From Euryarchaeota archaeon UBA130 (GTDB taxonomy: Archaea; Thermoplasmatota; Poseidoniia; Poseidoniales; Thalassarchaeaceae), in NCBI GenBank assembly GCA_002505775.1, contig DAVY01000009.1, positions 36,065-100,064 of the forward strand: a stretch of DNA of 64,000 nt. Direction: 5' to 3'. Shown piece after piece: positions 45,293 to 53,822 of this stretch (position 1 is the first letter of the stretch; each line of letters begins with the position of its first letter). A model generated the notes under the pieces. The model had not been told where the DNA came from and did not search any database. It was given only the letters and a program-made list of their open reading frames with translations. The position numbers and the translations under genes were made by a program.

Positions 45293-45304
45293 TGAACATA
45301 TTCA
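45293..45304. promoter_or_regulatory. Palindrome between thermosome and Hsp20-like genes
   Basis: TGAACATATTCA is a perfect 12-base palindrome (TGAA-N4-TTCA) in the 141-base divergent gap between two chaperone genes. It lies about 20 bases upstream of the TATA box for the Hsp20-like gene and could be an operator for a shared stress regulator; it may also be chance in AT-rich DNA. Confidence 0.35.
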
Positions 45305-45323
45305 TATAGGAAACTGCTCTCCG

Positions 45324-45332
45324 ACTATACAA
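45324..45332 (+). promoter_or_regulatory. TATA box for the Hsp20-like/dnaK genes
   Basis: ACTATACAA is centred about 27 bases before ATG 45355, the distance expected for a leaderless archaeal transcript. No ribosome-binding site precedes that ATG, which supports the idea. Confidence 0.5.
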
Positions 45333-45354
45333 CCGATGGTTAAGTAGTGGTCAA

Positions 45355-45951
45355 ATGGATAACTCAAACTCTGACGAATGGGAACGAAAAATGATCCAGC
45401 AGATGCTGAATCTCTTCAGTCAGATGGGAATGCCGATAGATAGATCTGAGCTTGAGGACACTATCACCAGAATTCGTCAGCAATTCGAAAGTATGGGAAT
45501 TGACGCGGAGAAGATCTACAACAGCAACGTCAAAATGAACTTCCAGGGGGATCCCGAGAACTTCAGGAAGCAAATGGAAGCCTTCATGAATCATCCAGAA
45601 GGTTTCTCGGAGATGTTCAAGAATATGGGAATCAACGTCCAAGTCGGGCCCGACAAAGAGCCTGCTGACGTGAAAATAGATGATGAACAGGAAGAAGAGT
45701 GCGACGTCCCCCTAGAAGACACCTATGTCGAAGGCGATTCAATGTTCGTTACTATAGACGTCTCAAATATAATCGATTTAGACGAGACCAGCTTCGAGCT
45801 GATTCTGTCTCACGGGGGCAAAGTTCTTCAGATTATGAGAAGAACCCAACTTAGGCCAATAAAGAGTATCAACCTGCCACAAGCGGCGACTTCAGTTTCA
45901 GAGTGGAGCCTGAACAATGGTATTCTAGACATTATTTTCGATAAGGCTTAG
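45355..45951 (+). CDS. Hsp20/alpha-crystallin-like protein upstream of dnaK
   Basis: 198 residues. The N-terminal half is helical and Met/Gln-rich ([39 protein letters not shown]); a short acidic linker (DDEQEEECD) follows; the last 80 residues form a beta-sandwich pattern ([32 protein letters not shown]) like an alpha-crystallin domain, with NGILDI in place of the usual NGVLxI strand. Small heat-shock proteins hold unfolded proteins for DnaK or chaperonin. It ends 22 bases before dnaK and is divergent from the thermosome, so a chaperone role is supported by context; the fold call is moderate. Confidence 0.68.
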   Translation: MDNSNSDEWERKMIQQMLNLFSQMGMPIDRSELEDTITRIRQQFESMGIDAEKIYNSNVKMNFQGDPENFRKQMEAFMNHPEGFSEMFKNMGINVQVGPDKEPADVKIDDEQEEECDVPLEDTYVEGDSMFVTIDVSNIIDLDETSFELILSHGGKVLQIMRRTQLRPIKSINLPQAATSVSEWSLNNGILDIIFDKA

Positions 45952-45973
45952 CCTATCAAACGGAGGAACAAAA

Positions 45974-47854
45974 ATGACTGGACCAGTAATTGGAATAGAT
46001 TTAGGAACAACAAATAGCTGTGTAGCGACCCTCGAGGCGGGAAAACCAGTGGTAATCCCAAACTCGGAAGGATCAAGGACAACTCCGAGCGTCGTTGCCT
46101 TTTCTAAGAATGAAGGGGATAGAGTCGTAGGGATAACAGCAAAACGCCAAGCAGTAACCAACTCGGAGAGGACCATAATGTCCGTAAAAAGAGAGATGGG
46201 GACTGACTGGAAGACAGATATTGATGGGTCAGAGTATACTCCACAGGAGATTTCGGCATTCATACTTCAGAAGCTAAAATCCGATGCTGAAGACTACCTT
46301 GGACGAGAAGTTAAGCAAGCTGTAATAACCTGTCCCGCATACTTCACAGATGCACAAAGGCAGGCAACTAAAGATGCGGGGAGAATAGCCGGGCTTGAGG
46401 TTCTCAGGATTATCAATGAGCCTACAGCAGCCGCACTCGCATATGGAGTAGACAAAGACGACGATCAAACGATATTGGTCTACGATTTGGGGGGTGGAAC
46501 ATTCGATGTATCAGTTCTTGAAATCTATCAAGTGGATGGTCAACCTCAGATCGAGGTTAAAGCCACCAGTGGAGACAATCGTCTTGGAGGAGACGATTTC
46601 GATGAAGTTGTCATCGATTGGCTGGTATCCGAGTTCAAGAAATCGACTGGAATAGATCTTTCTAGTGACGTTACAGCTCTTACCAGGTTAAGAGAGGCCG
46701 CCGAGAAGGCCAAGATTGAGCTCTCTGGAACTGCTACCACCCAAATCAATTTACCATTCATCACGATGAGTGGTGATGGCCAGCCAGAACATCTTGACAT
46801 CTCTCTTTCCAGGGCTAAATTTGAGAGCCTCATAGAAGATCTAGTTGAGAGGACAATGGCGCCTACTCGCAGAGCTATGAAAGACGCTGGAATCAAGAAA
46901 GGCAATGTCGACAAGGTAATACTCGTTGGTGGTTCAACAAGGGTTCCTGCTGTTCAGGAAGCCATTGAGAAGGAAGTTGGTAAGCCACCCTTCAAGGGAA
47001 TAAATCCCGATGAAGCCGTTGCAGTCGGAGCTGTCTTGCAAGCCGGGATAATTACTGGAGATGAGGGAGTTACAGACGTTCTCCTGCTTGATGTTACTCC
47101 ATTGACCCTGGGAATTGAAACTCTTGGAGGAATAATGACTACTATGATCGAGAGGAATACTACTATTCCGACTCGAAGATCAGAGACATTCTCAACAGCT
47201 GCTGATAACCAACCTGCGGTGGAAGTACACGTATTACAGGGGGAAAGGGAATTTGCGAAGGACAACATTACCCTAGGAAGGTTCCACCTAATGGGCATCC
47301 CCCCTTCCCCAAGGGGCATTCCCCAAATTGAAGTCACCTTCGACATTGACGCTAACGGAATTGTCAATGTTTCAGCCAAAGATCTTGGTACCGGGACCGA
47401 GCAGTCGATTAAAATCGAGAGCCAGACTTCTCTATCTGAAGATGAAATTAATGCTAAGATTTCAGAGGCCGAAGAGTTCGCTTCGGAGGATAAGAGGAGG
47501 AAGGCAGGAGTTACGCTGATCAATTCTGCAGATGGAATGGTATACCAATCAACCAAGATGTTAAAGGAAGCCGCTGAAAAAATTTCTGACCTTGATACTG
47601 AACCTATTCATGCAAAGCTAGAAGAACTCAGGTCATTGATAACCAAAGATGACAAGACCATTGATGTTGATGAATTAGATGAAGCAGCTGTTCAGGCAAA
47701 GATGGCAGAAGTCGAAGAGTCCCTTCATGAAGTTTCAGCCAAGCTTTACGAAGCAGCCGCCGCAGAAATGGCCGAAGAGCAGGAATCAGGTAACACAGAT
47801 GATGTCGTAGAGGCTGACTTCGAGGAAGTTGATTCTGAGGACACCGATGAGTAG
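45974..47854 (+). CDS. dnaK: Hsp70 chaperone DnaK
   Basis: 626 residues. [29 protein letters not shown] and [16 protein letters not shown] are the ATPase signatures; the linker [19 protein letters not shown] leads to the substrate-binding domain, and an acidic tail ([14 protein letters not shown]) ends it. It has the bacterial/archaeal-acquired form. GGAGGA lies 8 bases before ATG 45974. The usual partners DnaJ and GrpE are not in this window. The stop touches that of the convergent aminopeptidase gene. Confidence 0.97.
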   Translation: MTGPVIGIDLGTTNSCVATLEAGKPVVIPNSEGSRTTPSVVAFSKNEGDRVVGITAKRQAVTNSERTIMSVKREMGTDWKTDIDGSEYTPQEISAFILQKLKSDAEDYLGREVKQAVITCPAYFTDAQRQATKDAGRIAGLEVLRIINEPTAAALAYGVDKDDDQTILVYDLGGGTFDVSVLEIYQVDGQPQIEVKATSGDNRLGGDDFDEVVIDWLVSEFKKSTGIDLSSDVTALTRLREAAEKAKIELSGTATTQINLPFITMSGDGQPEHLDISLSRAKFESLIEDLVERTMAPTRRAMKDAGIKKGNVDKVILVGGSTRVPAVQEAIEKEVGKPPFKGINPDEAVAVGAVLQAGIITGDEGVTDVLLLDVTPLTLGIETLGGIMTTMIERNTTIPTRRSETFSTAADNQPAVEVHVLQGEREFAKDNITLGRFHLMGIPPSPRGIPQIEVTFDIDANGIVNVSAKDLGTGTEQSIKIESQTSLSEDEINAKISEAEEFASEDKRRKAGVTLINSADGMVYQSTKMLKEAAEKISDLDTEPIHAKLEELRSLITKDDKTIDVDELDEAAVQAKMAEVEESLHEVSAKLYEAAAAEMAEEQESGNTDDVVEADFEEVDSEDTDE

Positions 47855-49378
47855 CTAGTTTTCGGTAATAAGCCTATGAAGGGTCCTGACGTGTATCCCT
47901 GATGTCCCATACTGGAAAAGTGGATTGACACTCTCTGAGCTGGCTTTTGAGCCCGGCCCCCATGCCGATCCAGCGATATCTAGGTGTACCCATGGTATCT
48001 TTTCTCCATCCTTTTCGAACCCTCTGTTGGGAACGAAGAACTCTAGGAAAGCTGCGGCAGTGTTTGATGAACCGGCTCTTCCCCCTATTGAACCGTTTCT
48101 TATATCTGCAAATGCGGAGTCAGTCATGTACTTTCGGAACTGATCGTTCAACGGCATTCTCCAAACTTCCTCACCACTTCTTTCCGCGGCGTTTTTTAGT
48201 CTAGATGCGACATTATCATCATTTGACCACATCCCTGAAATCTGATTTCCCAAGGCTACAATGACGGCCCCAGTCAAGGTAGCCAGATCCACAATATATT
48301 CTGGATCAAACTCTCCCGCTTTCCATAGCCCATCTGAAAGTACGTTTCTCCCCTCTGCATCTGTACTGAATACCTCTACCGTCTTTCCTGAATAAGTCTT
48401 GAAGACGTCCCCTGGTCGATAAGCACCAGACCCAGGCATATTCTCTGCAAGACAGGAGATTCCATTCACGCGTCTCTTGTAACCTGTGGAATGCAACGCC
48501 TCCATGAGTCCGAATACAGTAGCAGCGCCACACATATCATATTTCATATCCCACATGCCACTGGTTGGCTTGATGGATATTCCTCCAGTATCAAATGTAA
48601 TTCCTTTCCCAACAATACAAGGTCTTCGTACACCCTCATCGGCATCTGGATTGAGTGTGAATAGTACCATGCAGGGCTTCCTGTCACTGCCCTTTCCGAC
48701 ATTGATTAGACCGCCCATTCCAAGGTCGTGCAACTTATCCCAATCATAAACCTCGACAGATACATTTTCTTTATCTTTGGCCCATTCTAAGGCCCTTCTG
48801 GCATACTCCATTGGATAGAGGATGTTAGCTGGTTCGTTACCTAGATCGCGTGCTAAATGCACCCCACCAGTTACCGATTGAATTAGCAAAAGCCTTTCAG
48901 AAAGTGCCTTTTGATACCTGGAACTGGCTTGGAAATCGACATCCCAATCGTCATTTATGTGTTCATCTGAGACTTCTTGGTGCTCTAAGAATTCATAATC
49001 TCTTAGCATCATTCCCTCAGCGAAATCCAACATTCTATCGGCTGTCCATCCTGATGTGAACCTGACTGTGATGCCGACCCCATTCTTTTTTGACAATGAG
49101 GAGATGGTCCTAGCCCCAATATTTCGCGCGATTTTGTGGTTCAAACTATCTCTGGCACCCATTCCGACAAGAACAATGTTACACCCAGGTGTCCAAAGCG
49201 TCATTTTCTTGCCCTTCTTGCCGTCAAATTCCTGTGAATTGAGTGCGTCCCTGACTAGTCCTCTCTGTACTCTGGATAATCCGGCCAAAGAGTTATTTGG
49301 AGCCTTATCGTTGCCCTCGAAAAGAGGCAAAATTAATTGTTTTCTCGGTTTTGTAAATTCGCTGTTACCTATCTGCAT
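47855..49378 (-). CDS. Leucyl aminopeptidase (M17)
   Basis: 507 residues. The catalytic domain contains VGKGITFDTGGISIKPTSGM (metal-binding Lys and Asp), DMCGAATVFG, and NTDAEGRNVLSDGL with the remaining metal ligands and catalytic Arg. The N-terminal macro-like domain is divergent. M17 hexamers remove N-terminal residues from peptides using two metal ions, the last step of protein use in the cytoplasm. ATG 49378 is preceded by a 95-base AT-rich gap (49379-49473) that likely holds its promoter and the end of the upstream transcript. Confidence 0.93.
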   Translation of the reverse strand: MQIGNSEFTKPRKQLILPLFEGNDKAPNNSLAGLSRVQRGLVRDALNSQEFDGKKGKKMTLWTPGCNIVLVGMGARDSLNHKIARNIGARTISSLSKKNGVGITVRFTSGWTADRMLDFAEGMMLRDYEFLEHQEVSDEHINDDWDVDFQASSRYQKALSERLLLIQSVTGGVHLARDLGNEPANILYPMEYARRALEWAKDKENVSVEVYDWDKLHDLGMGGLINVGKGSDRKPCMVLFTLNPDADEGVRRPCIVGKGITFDTGGISIKPTSGMWDMKYDMCGAATVFGLMEALHSTGYKRRVNGISCLAENMPGSGAYRPGDVFKTYSGKTVEVFSTDAEGRNVLSDGLWKAGEFDPEYIVDLATLTGAVIVALGNQISGMWSNDDNVASRLKNAAERSGEEVWRMPLNDQFRKYMTDSAFADIRNGSIGGRAGSSNTAAAFLEFFVPNRGFEKDGEKIPWVHLDIAGSAWGPGSKASSESVNPLFQYGTSGIHVRTLHRLITEN

Positions 49379-49473
49379 AAATAGCCCGAAGTATGCGATT
49401 AGAAGCTAGTTTACAAATAATTCTGTTGCAAATATTCAATTTTGAATGCAAACTAACTTTTTGAAAGGTCAAA
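49379..49473. other. AT-rich intergenic gap
   Basis: Between the M14 protease stop and the aminopeptidase start. It has several short A and T runs and no open frame of note; it should hold the terminator of the M14 gene and the promoter of the M17 gene, both on the minus strand. Confidence 0.4.
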
Positions 49474-50946
49474 TCAATTCTCAAAAATCCTCCTTCTCTG
49501 ATTTACTGCCGCCGCGGCGAACGCGAGAAGGAGAGTAAGCATCGAAGGAGCCGGAAGAAGGCTCGAGCTACCAGCGTTAATCACTACCACGCTCTCATCT
49601 ATCAACTCCTCGGTCCACATCGAGGAATCTATAACTCTCTTCTGATAGTAAAGGGCCCAGATCCCCTTATCATCCGATATCGGAGCACGGGTGAAATCTA
49701 GCATAGCGACAGTGGTATTTGTTGCATTGACTGAGAAACCCAACCCCGAAGCAGAGAAGTTGAATTCAGACACCAACTCATGAATGTCCATATCAGTGCC
49801 CATTTCTATGGGCCCGTCTAATCCGGGAAGCCAAAATTCCGTCGAGTCTTCATTTTCGAAGTATAGCAAAGTGGCATTAGATGTACTAGCGTGTCCTTGA
49901 TTTGAGACACTCAATCTTACCTCCCCGTCCACTTCTTCTAGAGAATCTACAACTAGACGAGCTCTCCAGTACCATACATTTTCGATGAGATAATGCATTA
50001 CATCAAGCTCCTCGCCCAATCTTTCTGAGAGTGGCTCTATGGTTCCCAGCAGGAATTGCTCATCGTCTGTCTCGAACGTGAATGTTGGATAGCCCATTAC
50101 ACCATAGCCGTAGTCCCGACTAGTTCCACAATTGGGGTATAGGCCTTGGTTGGCATTGCGAATAGGGATTTCAGAGATGTTTGAATTCACTTCATCTCTG
50201 ATGTGGTGATACATTTCCCAGTCAGAAGGTTGCTCTGGCCACTTTCCCCATGGGTAGAGCATAATCCAAACTCCAGTGTGCATCGTGATGTACAGGTCGG
50301 CATCAGGAACGACTTCATTCATGTAGATTGAATTAGCCAAAGTCTCAGACTCACTGAATGCTGAACTTCCCGGTTGGGTCGAATCACATGTGTTCCAGTA
50401 ATGGTCATAGTTCCTATTCAGGTCTACTTGGTTTACATTCCACCTCGTATCAAAGTCATTACCATCTGCATTCAGCATTATGAGGATGTGCAATTCAGTA
50501 TTAGATAATATCTCAAGTACCTGCTGATCTCCGGCCACCCACCCCTGAATGTAGTATTCCGCAACTAAGAAGGCAAGCTCAGTTCCCAGATGCTCATTGC
50601 CATGGTGGCCACCATCTATGTAGACAACTTCTTTGCGTTCTCCATTAGATTTGTAGTGTTCGCAATCATCGATCTCACCAAGGCCATCGGAACAAGCCCC
50701 CCCGTTCCAGTCAGAGATTTGTAACATCCATATTTCTCTTCCTAATTCAGTCTTCCCAATACTGAATAACTCGACTATCTCGGGGTAGTCATCAGACCAT
50801 TCATTTAGGTCCAAGGTCAGTGTAGCGTAAGAATGGTACCAATGCTCTTGAATGATATCTGGTTGGCCAATCTGGGCAGTCACCAACGGAGATGCTGATG
50901 TTGCCAACAAGGAAGATAGAATCAACGACACTAACCATAGGCGCAT
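49474..50946 (-). CDS. Secreted M14 zinc carboxypeptidase with C-terminal anchor
   Basis: 490 residues from ATG 50946, where a signal peptide begins (LWLVSLILSSLLATSASPLV); a TTG at 50967 is an alternative. IDGGHHGNEHLGTELAF holds the first His and Glu zinc ligands, ITMHTGVWIMLYPWG the second His, and YPTFTFETDDE the catalytic Glu. A beta-sandwich domain follows. The end (LLPAPSMLTLLLAFAAAA then NQRRR) is a motif-helix-arginine arrangement like archaeal sorting tails. It digests peptides outside the cell and fits with the M17 aminopeptidase next door. Confidence 0.88.
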   Translation of the reverse strand: MRLWLVSLILSSLLATSASPLVTAQIGQPDIIQEHWYHSYATLTLDLNEWSDDYPEIVELFSIGKTELGREIWMLQISDWNGGACSDGLGEIDDCEHYKSNGERKEVVYIDGGHHGNEHLGTELAFLVAEYYIQGWVAGDQQVLEILSNTELHILIMLNADGNDFDTRWNVNQVDLNRNYDHYWNTCDSTQPGSSAFSESETLANSIYMNEVVPDADLYITMHTGVWIMLYPWGKWPEQPSDWEMYHHIRDEVNSNISEIPIRNANQGLYPNCGTSRDYGYGVMGYPTFTFETDDEQFLLGTIEPLSERLGEELDVMHYLIENVWYWRARLVVDSLEEVDGEVRLSVSNQGHASTSNATLLYFENEDSTEFWLPGLDGPIEMGTDMDIHELVSEFNFSASGLGFSVNATNTTVAMLDFTRAPISDDKGIWALYYQKRVIDSSMWTEELIDESVVVINAGSSSLLPAPSMLTLLLAFAAAAVNQRRRIFEN

Positions 50947-50974
50947 AATCGACTGAGAGGGTTCCAAGATACAA

Positions 50975-51910
50975 TCATTCTCCCTTCTCGTTCAGTATTC
51001 TTGCACAATGACATGACAATATCTTAGTCGCGATGAGCGCGGCATTAAACTCAGTCAGAGGACCGTCTTTCCCTGGGGCAATTTCATTAACATCTGCACC
51101 CAAAACTTCAGTCCCAGCCGCGGAGAAGATCCTCTCGATTACCTCAACCGCTGCCCAGTATGAGAGCCCGCCCGGAACCGGAGTTCCAGTCGAGGGAACC
51201 AACTTTCCATCGAGTCCATCTATGTCAAAGGTAATCCATACCGGGCCCGAAATCTTAGAGATACTTTCTAGCAGTAATTCCCAACCCCCCAACAGTCCAG
51301 AAGAACCCAGAATTTCCCTTGCATACCAAGTCTCAACCCTATCGTCCACATCAGAAAAAATCGCCTCTGACTCCGAGAGAGCTCTTGTTCCGATCTGAAT
51401 CACCCTTCCTACTCCTGCATCAAGAGACCTCCGTATTGCAGTTCCATGGGAGAATCTCTCGCCATTCAGTTCATCCCTCAAATCTGCGTGAGCATCTATC
51501 TGAATCAATGTCAATTCGGACAAATCGCCATTTAGCCTAGAGTGTTTTTTCATTGCTTCCATTATTGGAGGCAGAATACCATGTTCTCCTCCCAGTACCA
51601 ATGGAAACCCAGTATCTATCCATTCGGAAACGTATTCGGTGATTGAATTCAGTTGTTCCCTCAGAGTCCCAGCTTCCGAGCCCCATGGAGAAGATGTGTG
51701 GAAAGAAAGCCCACATGGCAACTCTCCTGGAAGAAGTGGGTCATACAGCTCTACTTGTGAGCTCGCCTCAATACATGCTGCAGGGCCACGCTCAGTTCCT
51801 TCAATCCAACTCGTAGTCATCTCGAAAGGAATCGGTAGAATGACGACGTCCCACGGTCCTTCCTCATCCTCATCCAAGCCCAGGAAAGTGGCTCGCGTAC
51901 CCCTGTCCAT
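50975..51910 (-). CDS. Agmatinase/arginase family ureohydrolase
   Basis: 311 residues. GGEHG, DAHADLRD and FDIDGLDGKLVPSTGTPVPGG hold the manganese-binding His and Asp residues of the ureohydrolase fold. Family members hydrolyse agmatine, arginine or related guanidino compounds to urea; archaeal ones often act as agmatinase in polyamine synthesis. The exact substrate cannot be decided here. It stops 29 bases before ATG 50946 of the M14 gene and may be co-transcribed with it. It is divergent from the DUF6015 gene across 120 bases. Confidence 0.9.
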   Translation of the reverse strand: MDRGTRATFLGLDEDEEGPWDVVILPIPFEMTTSWIEGTERGPAACIEASSQVELYDPLLPGELPCGLSFHTSSPWGSEAGTLREQLNSITEYVSEWIDTGFPLVLGGEHGILPPIMEAMKKHSRLNGDLSELTLIQIDAHADLRDELNGERFSHGTAIRRSLDAGVGRVIQIGTRALSESEAIFSDVDDRVETWYAREILGSSGLLGGWELLLESISKISGPVWITFDIDGLDGKLVPSTGTPVPGGLSYWAAVEVIERIFSAAGTEVLGADVNEIAPGKDGPLTEFNAALIATKILSCHCARILNEKGE

Positions 51911-52030
51911 GCCTTTCCGCCTCCATCTAACAGAATAATGACTTCGTAAGCCAAAATGTAGATTTTCGGAGCGTTTGTAGAGACCGTTGAAATAGAGCCC
52001 CCTGCCCTGTAGGTATATCTCGGAGGCAGA

Positions 52031-52450
52031 ATGATGGGTTTGACACTAGCTCAGCTTACTTCAGCTATTAGGAGCAAGGTAGATACCGACATGGAGGTAG
52101 TAGTCGCCGAATCAATAGCAGAACATGCCCTTGGATTCTTCGGATTCTCAAACAGGATTATCGACAACGCTCTAGAGCCTACTGACAGAAACCTGTTCTA
52201 CCAGCTACAGGACTATGATCTCTTGACCACTGAGTCCGAAGAGACCACACTGTGGGACGGTAGAGAATGGAGGATTCACTATTGGAAATTCAAGGCGAAT
52301 GCTGAAGAGTTTGCCAGAGCGGCGGCCGAGGCGGCTCTGTTGAATCAGAAAGACAAGGACCCATACTCAGACGTTTACGATGATGTACCGCTCTCTCTCT
52401 GGAAAGAAAGATCGGGCGAAGAAGACGACTATGAAGAGCCATTGTTCTGA
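52031..52450 (+). CDS. DUF6015 family protein
   Basis: 139 residues, soluble. Helical N-terminus (LTLAQLTSAIRSKV, AEHALGFFGFSNRIIDNAL), then DRNLFYQLQDYDLLTTESEETTLWDGREWRIHYWKF, which I recognise as the block typical of DUF6015 in Thermoplasmata-related euryarchaea. The strong pattern of DRxLFYxLxDYxLL and WRIHYW suggests a small winged-helix-like regulator, but the role is unknown. GGAGG lies before ATG 52031. It supports a Thermoplasmatota-type host. Confidence 0.75.
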   Translation: MMGLTLAQLTSAIRSKVDTDMEVVVAESIAEHALGFFGFSNRIIDNALEPTDRNLFYQLQDYDLLTTESEETTLWDGREWRIHYWKFKANAEEFARAAAEAALLNQKDKDPYSDVYDDVPLSLWKERSGEEDDYEEPLF

Positions 52451-52505
52451 GAATTCCCACTCCTCATTACTAACTTTACAAATACTTAGAACAATTGGGA
52501 GTATT

Positions 52506-53765
52506 GTGAACGAGTATCAGACGAATCTTACTCGTCGGTATGATATCGATTGGCTTAGAGTCATACTATTCGGACTTCTTATTCCCTTCCATGTAGCCAT
52601 TGGTGTTTATTGGTCTACATATGGTCCTGAAATTAATCCAAATATTGGCGATATTTCGAATGAAAATACGGAGGACTTCGCAAATGAAAATAACGATTAT
52701 ACGTCCGAGTCAGTAAGTTTTACCAGCATGGTCTTGCATTGGATGCACCAATGGAGACTCGCTGCTCTCTTCATGATCTCGGGAATGGGCACCGCATTTG
52801 CATTCAAACGTAGAACTTGGAAGATTTACTTGACTGAAAGGTGCAAACGCCTACTTATTCCAATGTTTTTCGGTGCGTGGACGATGGGCTTTGCTGGCTC
52901 GGTAATTATGGGGAATGAGACAATCACTCCCGTTGGCCTGACCTATGGATTTCTATTCGGAATAATTTGGAGGAGCCTCTCTTTCTGGATACCAATTTTC
53001 GGTAAGCTGATAGCCTTAGGACATCTATGGTTCCTTTGGAATCTGTTCCAATATTCATTGATACTATTACCAGTTTTTCACATTGTCAGGGATAATCCAG
53101 AAGGATCCATCTCTAGCATTCTAAGAGCGCCATTTAGGATGCGAATGGGGATCGGAACCTTCATCATCATACCGCTACTGCTGAGCTCGACTGAGATTCT
53201 TTTCAAACCTTGGTTTCCGGGCTATATCGGTGTAGGTTACGAATGGTTCTGGTTCTTCGGTTTTTTCGCCATTGGATATATTTGCATTACTTCCAAAGAT
53301 GAATACTACCAACTCATTGAAAATCAAAGGGTAACAATCACAATTGCTACTCTAATTTGGACAATAGCCTTTGTTTGGCTTCGACTTAAGCAACACGATA
53401 CCGGAATACCCTATGTCGATGGAGGATGGGTAGGATCCGAGGGCTTTCATAACAGGATGACAGTCCTCGCTTGTTTGATACATAGTTTTCATGCTTGGTT
53501 CTGGTGCCTAACTATTTTTTCATGGGGTTCTCATGTCCTCAATAGGAACAACCAATATCTATCATACCTCAATCAAGGAGTATACCCATTCTACATAGTT
53601 CACATGCCTCTTACCTTCGCCGGACTTAGGTTGGCCTCAGATCTCGGACTGAGGAATCACTCAGCTGTGATTATTGCCACCCTTTTCGTGATACTGACCT
53701 GCTGGCTATTTTTCGAGATTGTTAATAGATTCAAATCTACAAGATTCCTGTATGGTATCAAATAG
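52506..53765 (+). CDS. Acyltransferase 3 family membrane protein
   Basis: About 419 residues from GTG 52506 (GGGAG just upstream; an ATG at 52431 would overlap the DUF6015 gene). Ten or so membrane helices. The N-terminal RRYDIDWLRVILFGLLIPFH with an Asp, Arg and conserved His matches acyltransferase-3 enzymes, which move acyl groups from the cytoplasm to sugars or lipids facing outward. A polar loop after helix 1 (SNENTEDFANENNDYTSE) and RLLIPMFFG, then FLWNLFQYSL, follow. It lies 57 bases before a large exoprotein. Confidence 0.82.
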   Translation: MNEYQTNLTRRYDIDWLRVILFGLLIPFHVAIGVYWSTYGPEINPNIGDISNENTEDFANENNDYTSESVSFTSMVLHWMHQWRLAALFMISGMGTAFAFKRRTWKIYLTERCKRLLIPMFFGAWTMGFAGSVIMGNETITPVGLTYGFLFGIIWRSLSFWIPIFGKLIALGHLWFLWNLFQYSLILLPVFHIVRDNPEGSISSILRAPFRMRMGIGTFIIIPLLLSSTEILFKPWFPGYIGVGYEWFWFFGFFAIGYICITSKDEYYQLIENQRVTITIATLIWTIAFVWLRLKQHDTGIPYVDGGWVGSEGFHNRMTVLACLIHSFHAWFWCLTIFSWGSHVLNRNNQYLSYLNQGVYPFYIVHMPLTFAGLRLASDLGLRNHSAVIIATLFVILTCWLFFEIVNRFKSTRFLYGIK

Positions 53766-53822
53766 TCCGTAAGTCCCTGTAGGGGATATCTTGAACAATT
53801 CGAACTATTACCGTATGGTAGG

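Noticed and set aside
46954..47556. A 200-codon frame opposite dnaK
   Set aside because: No start signal and no motifs; it lies inside the strongly conserved DnaK substrate-binding region.
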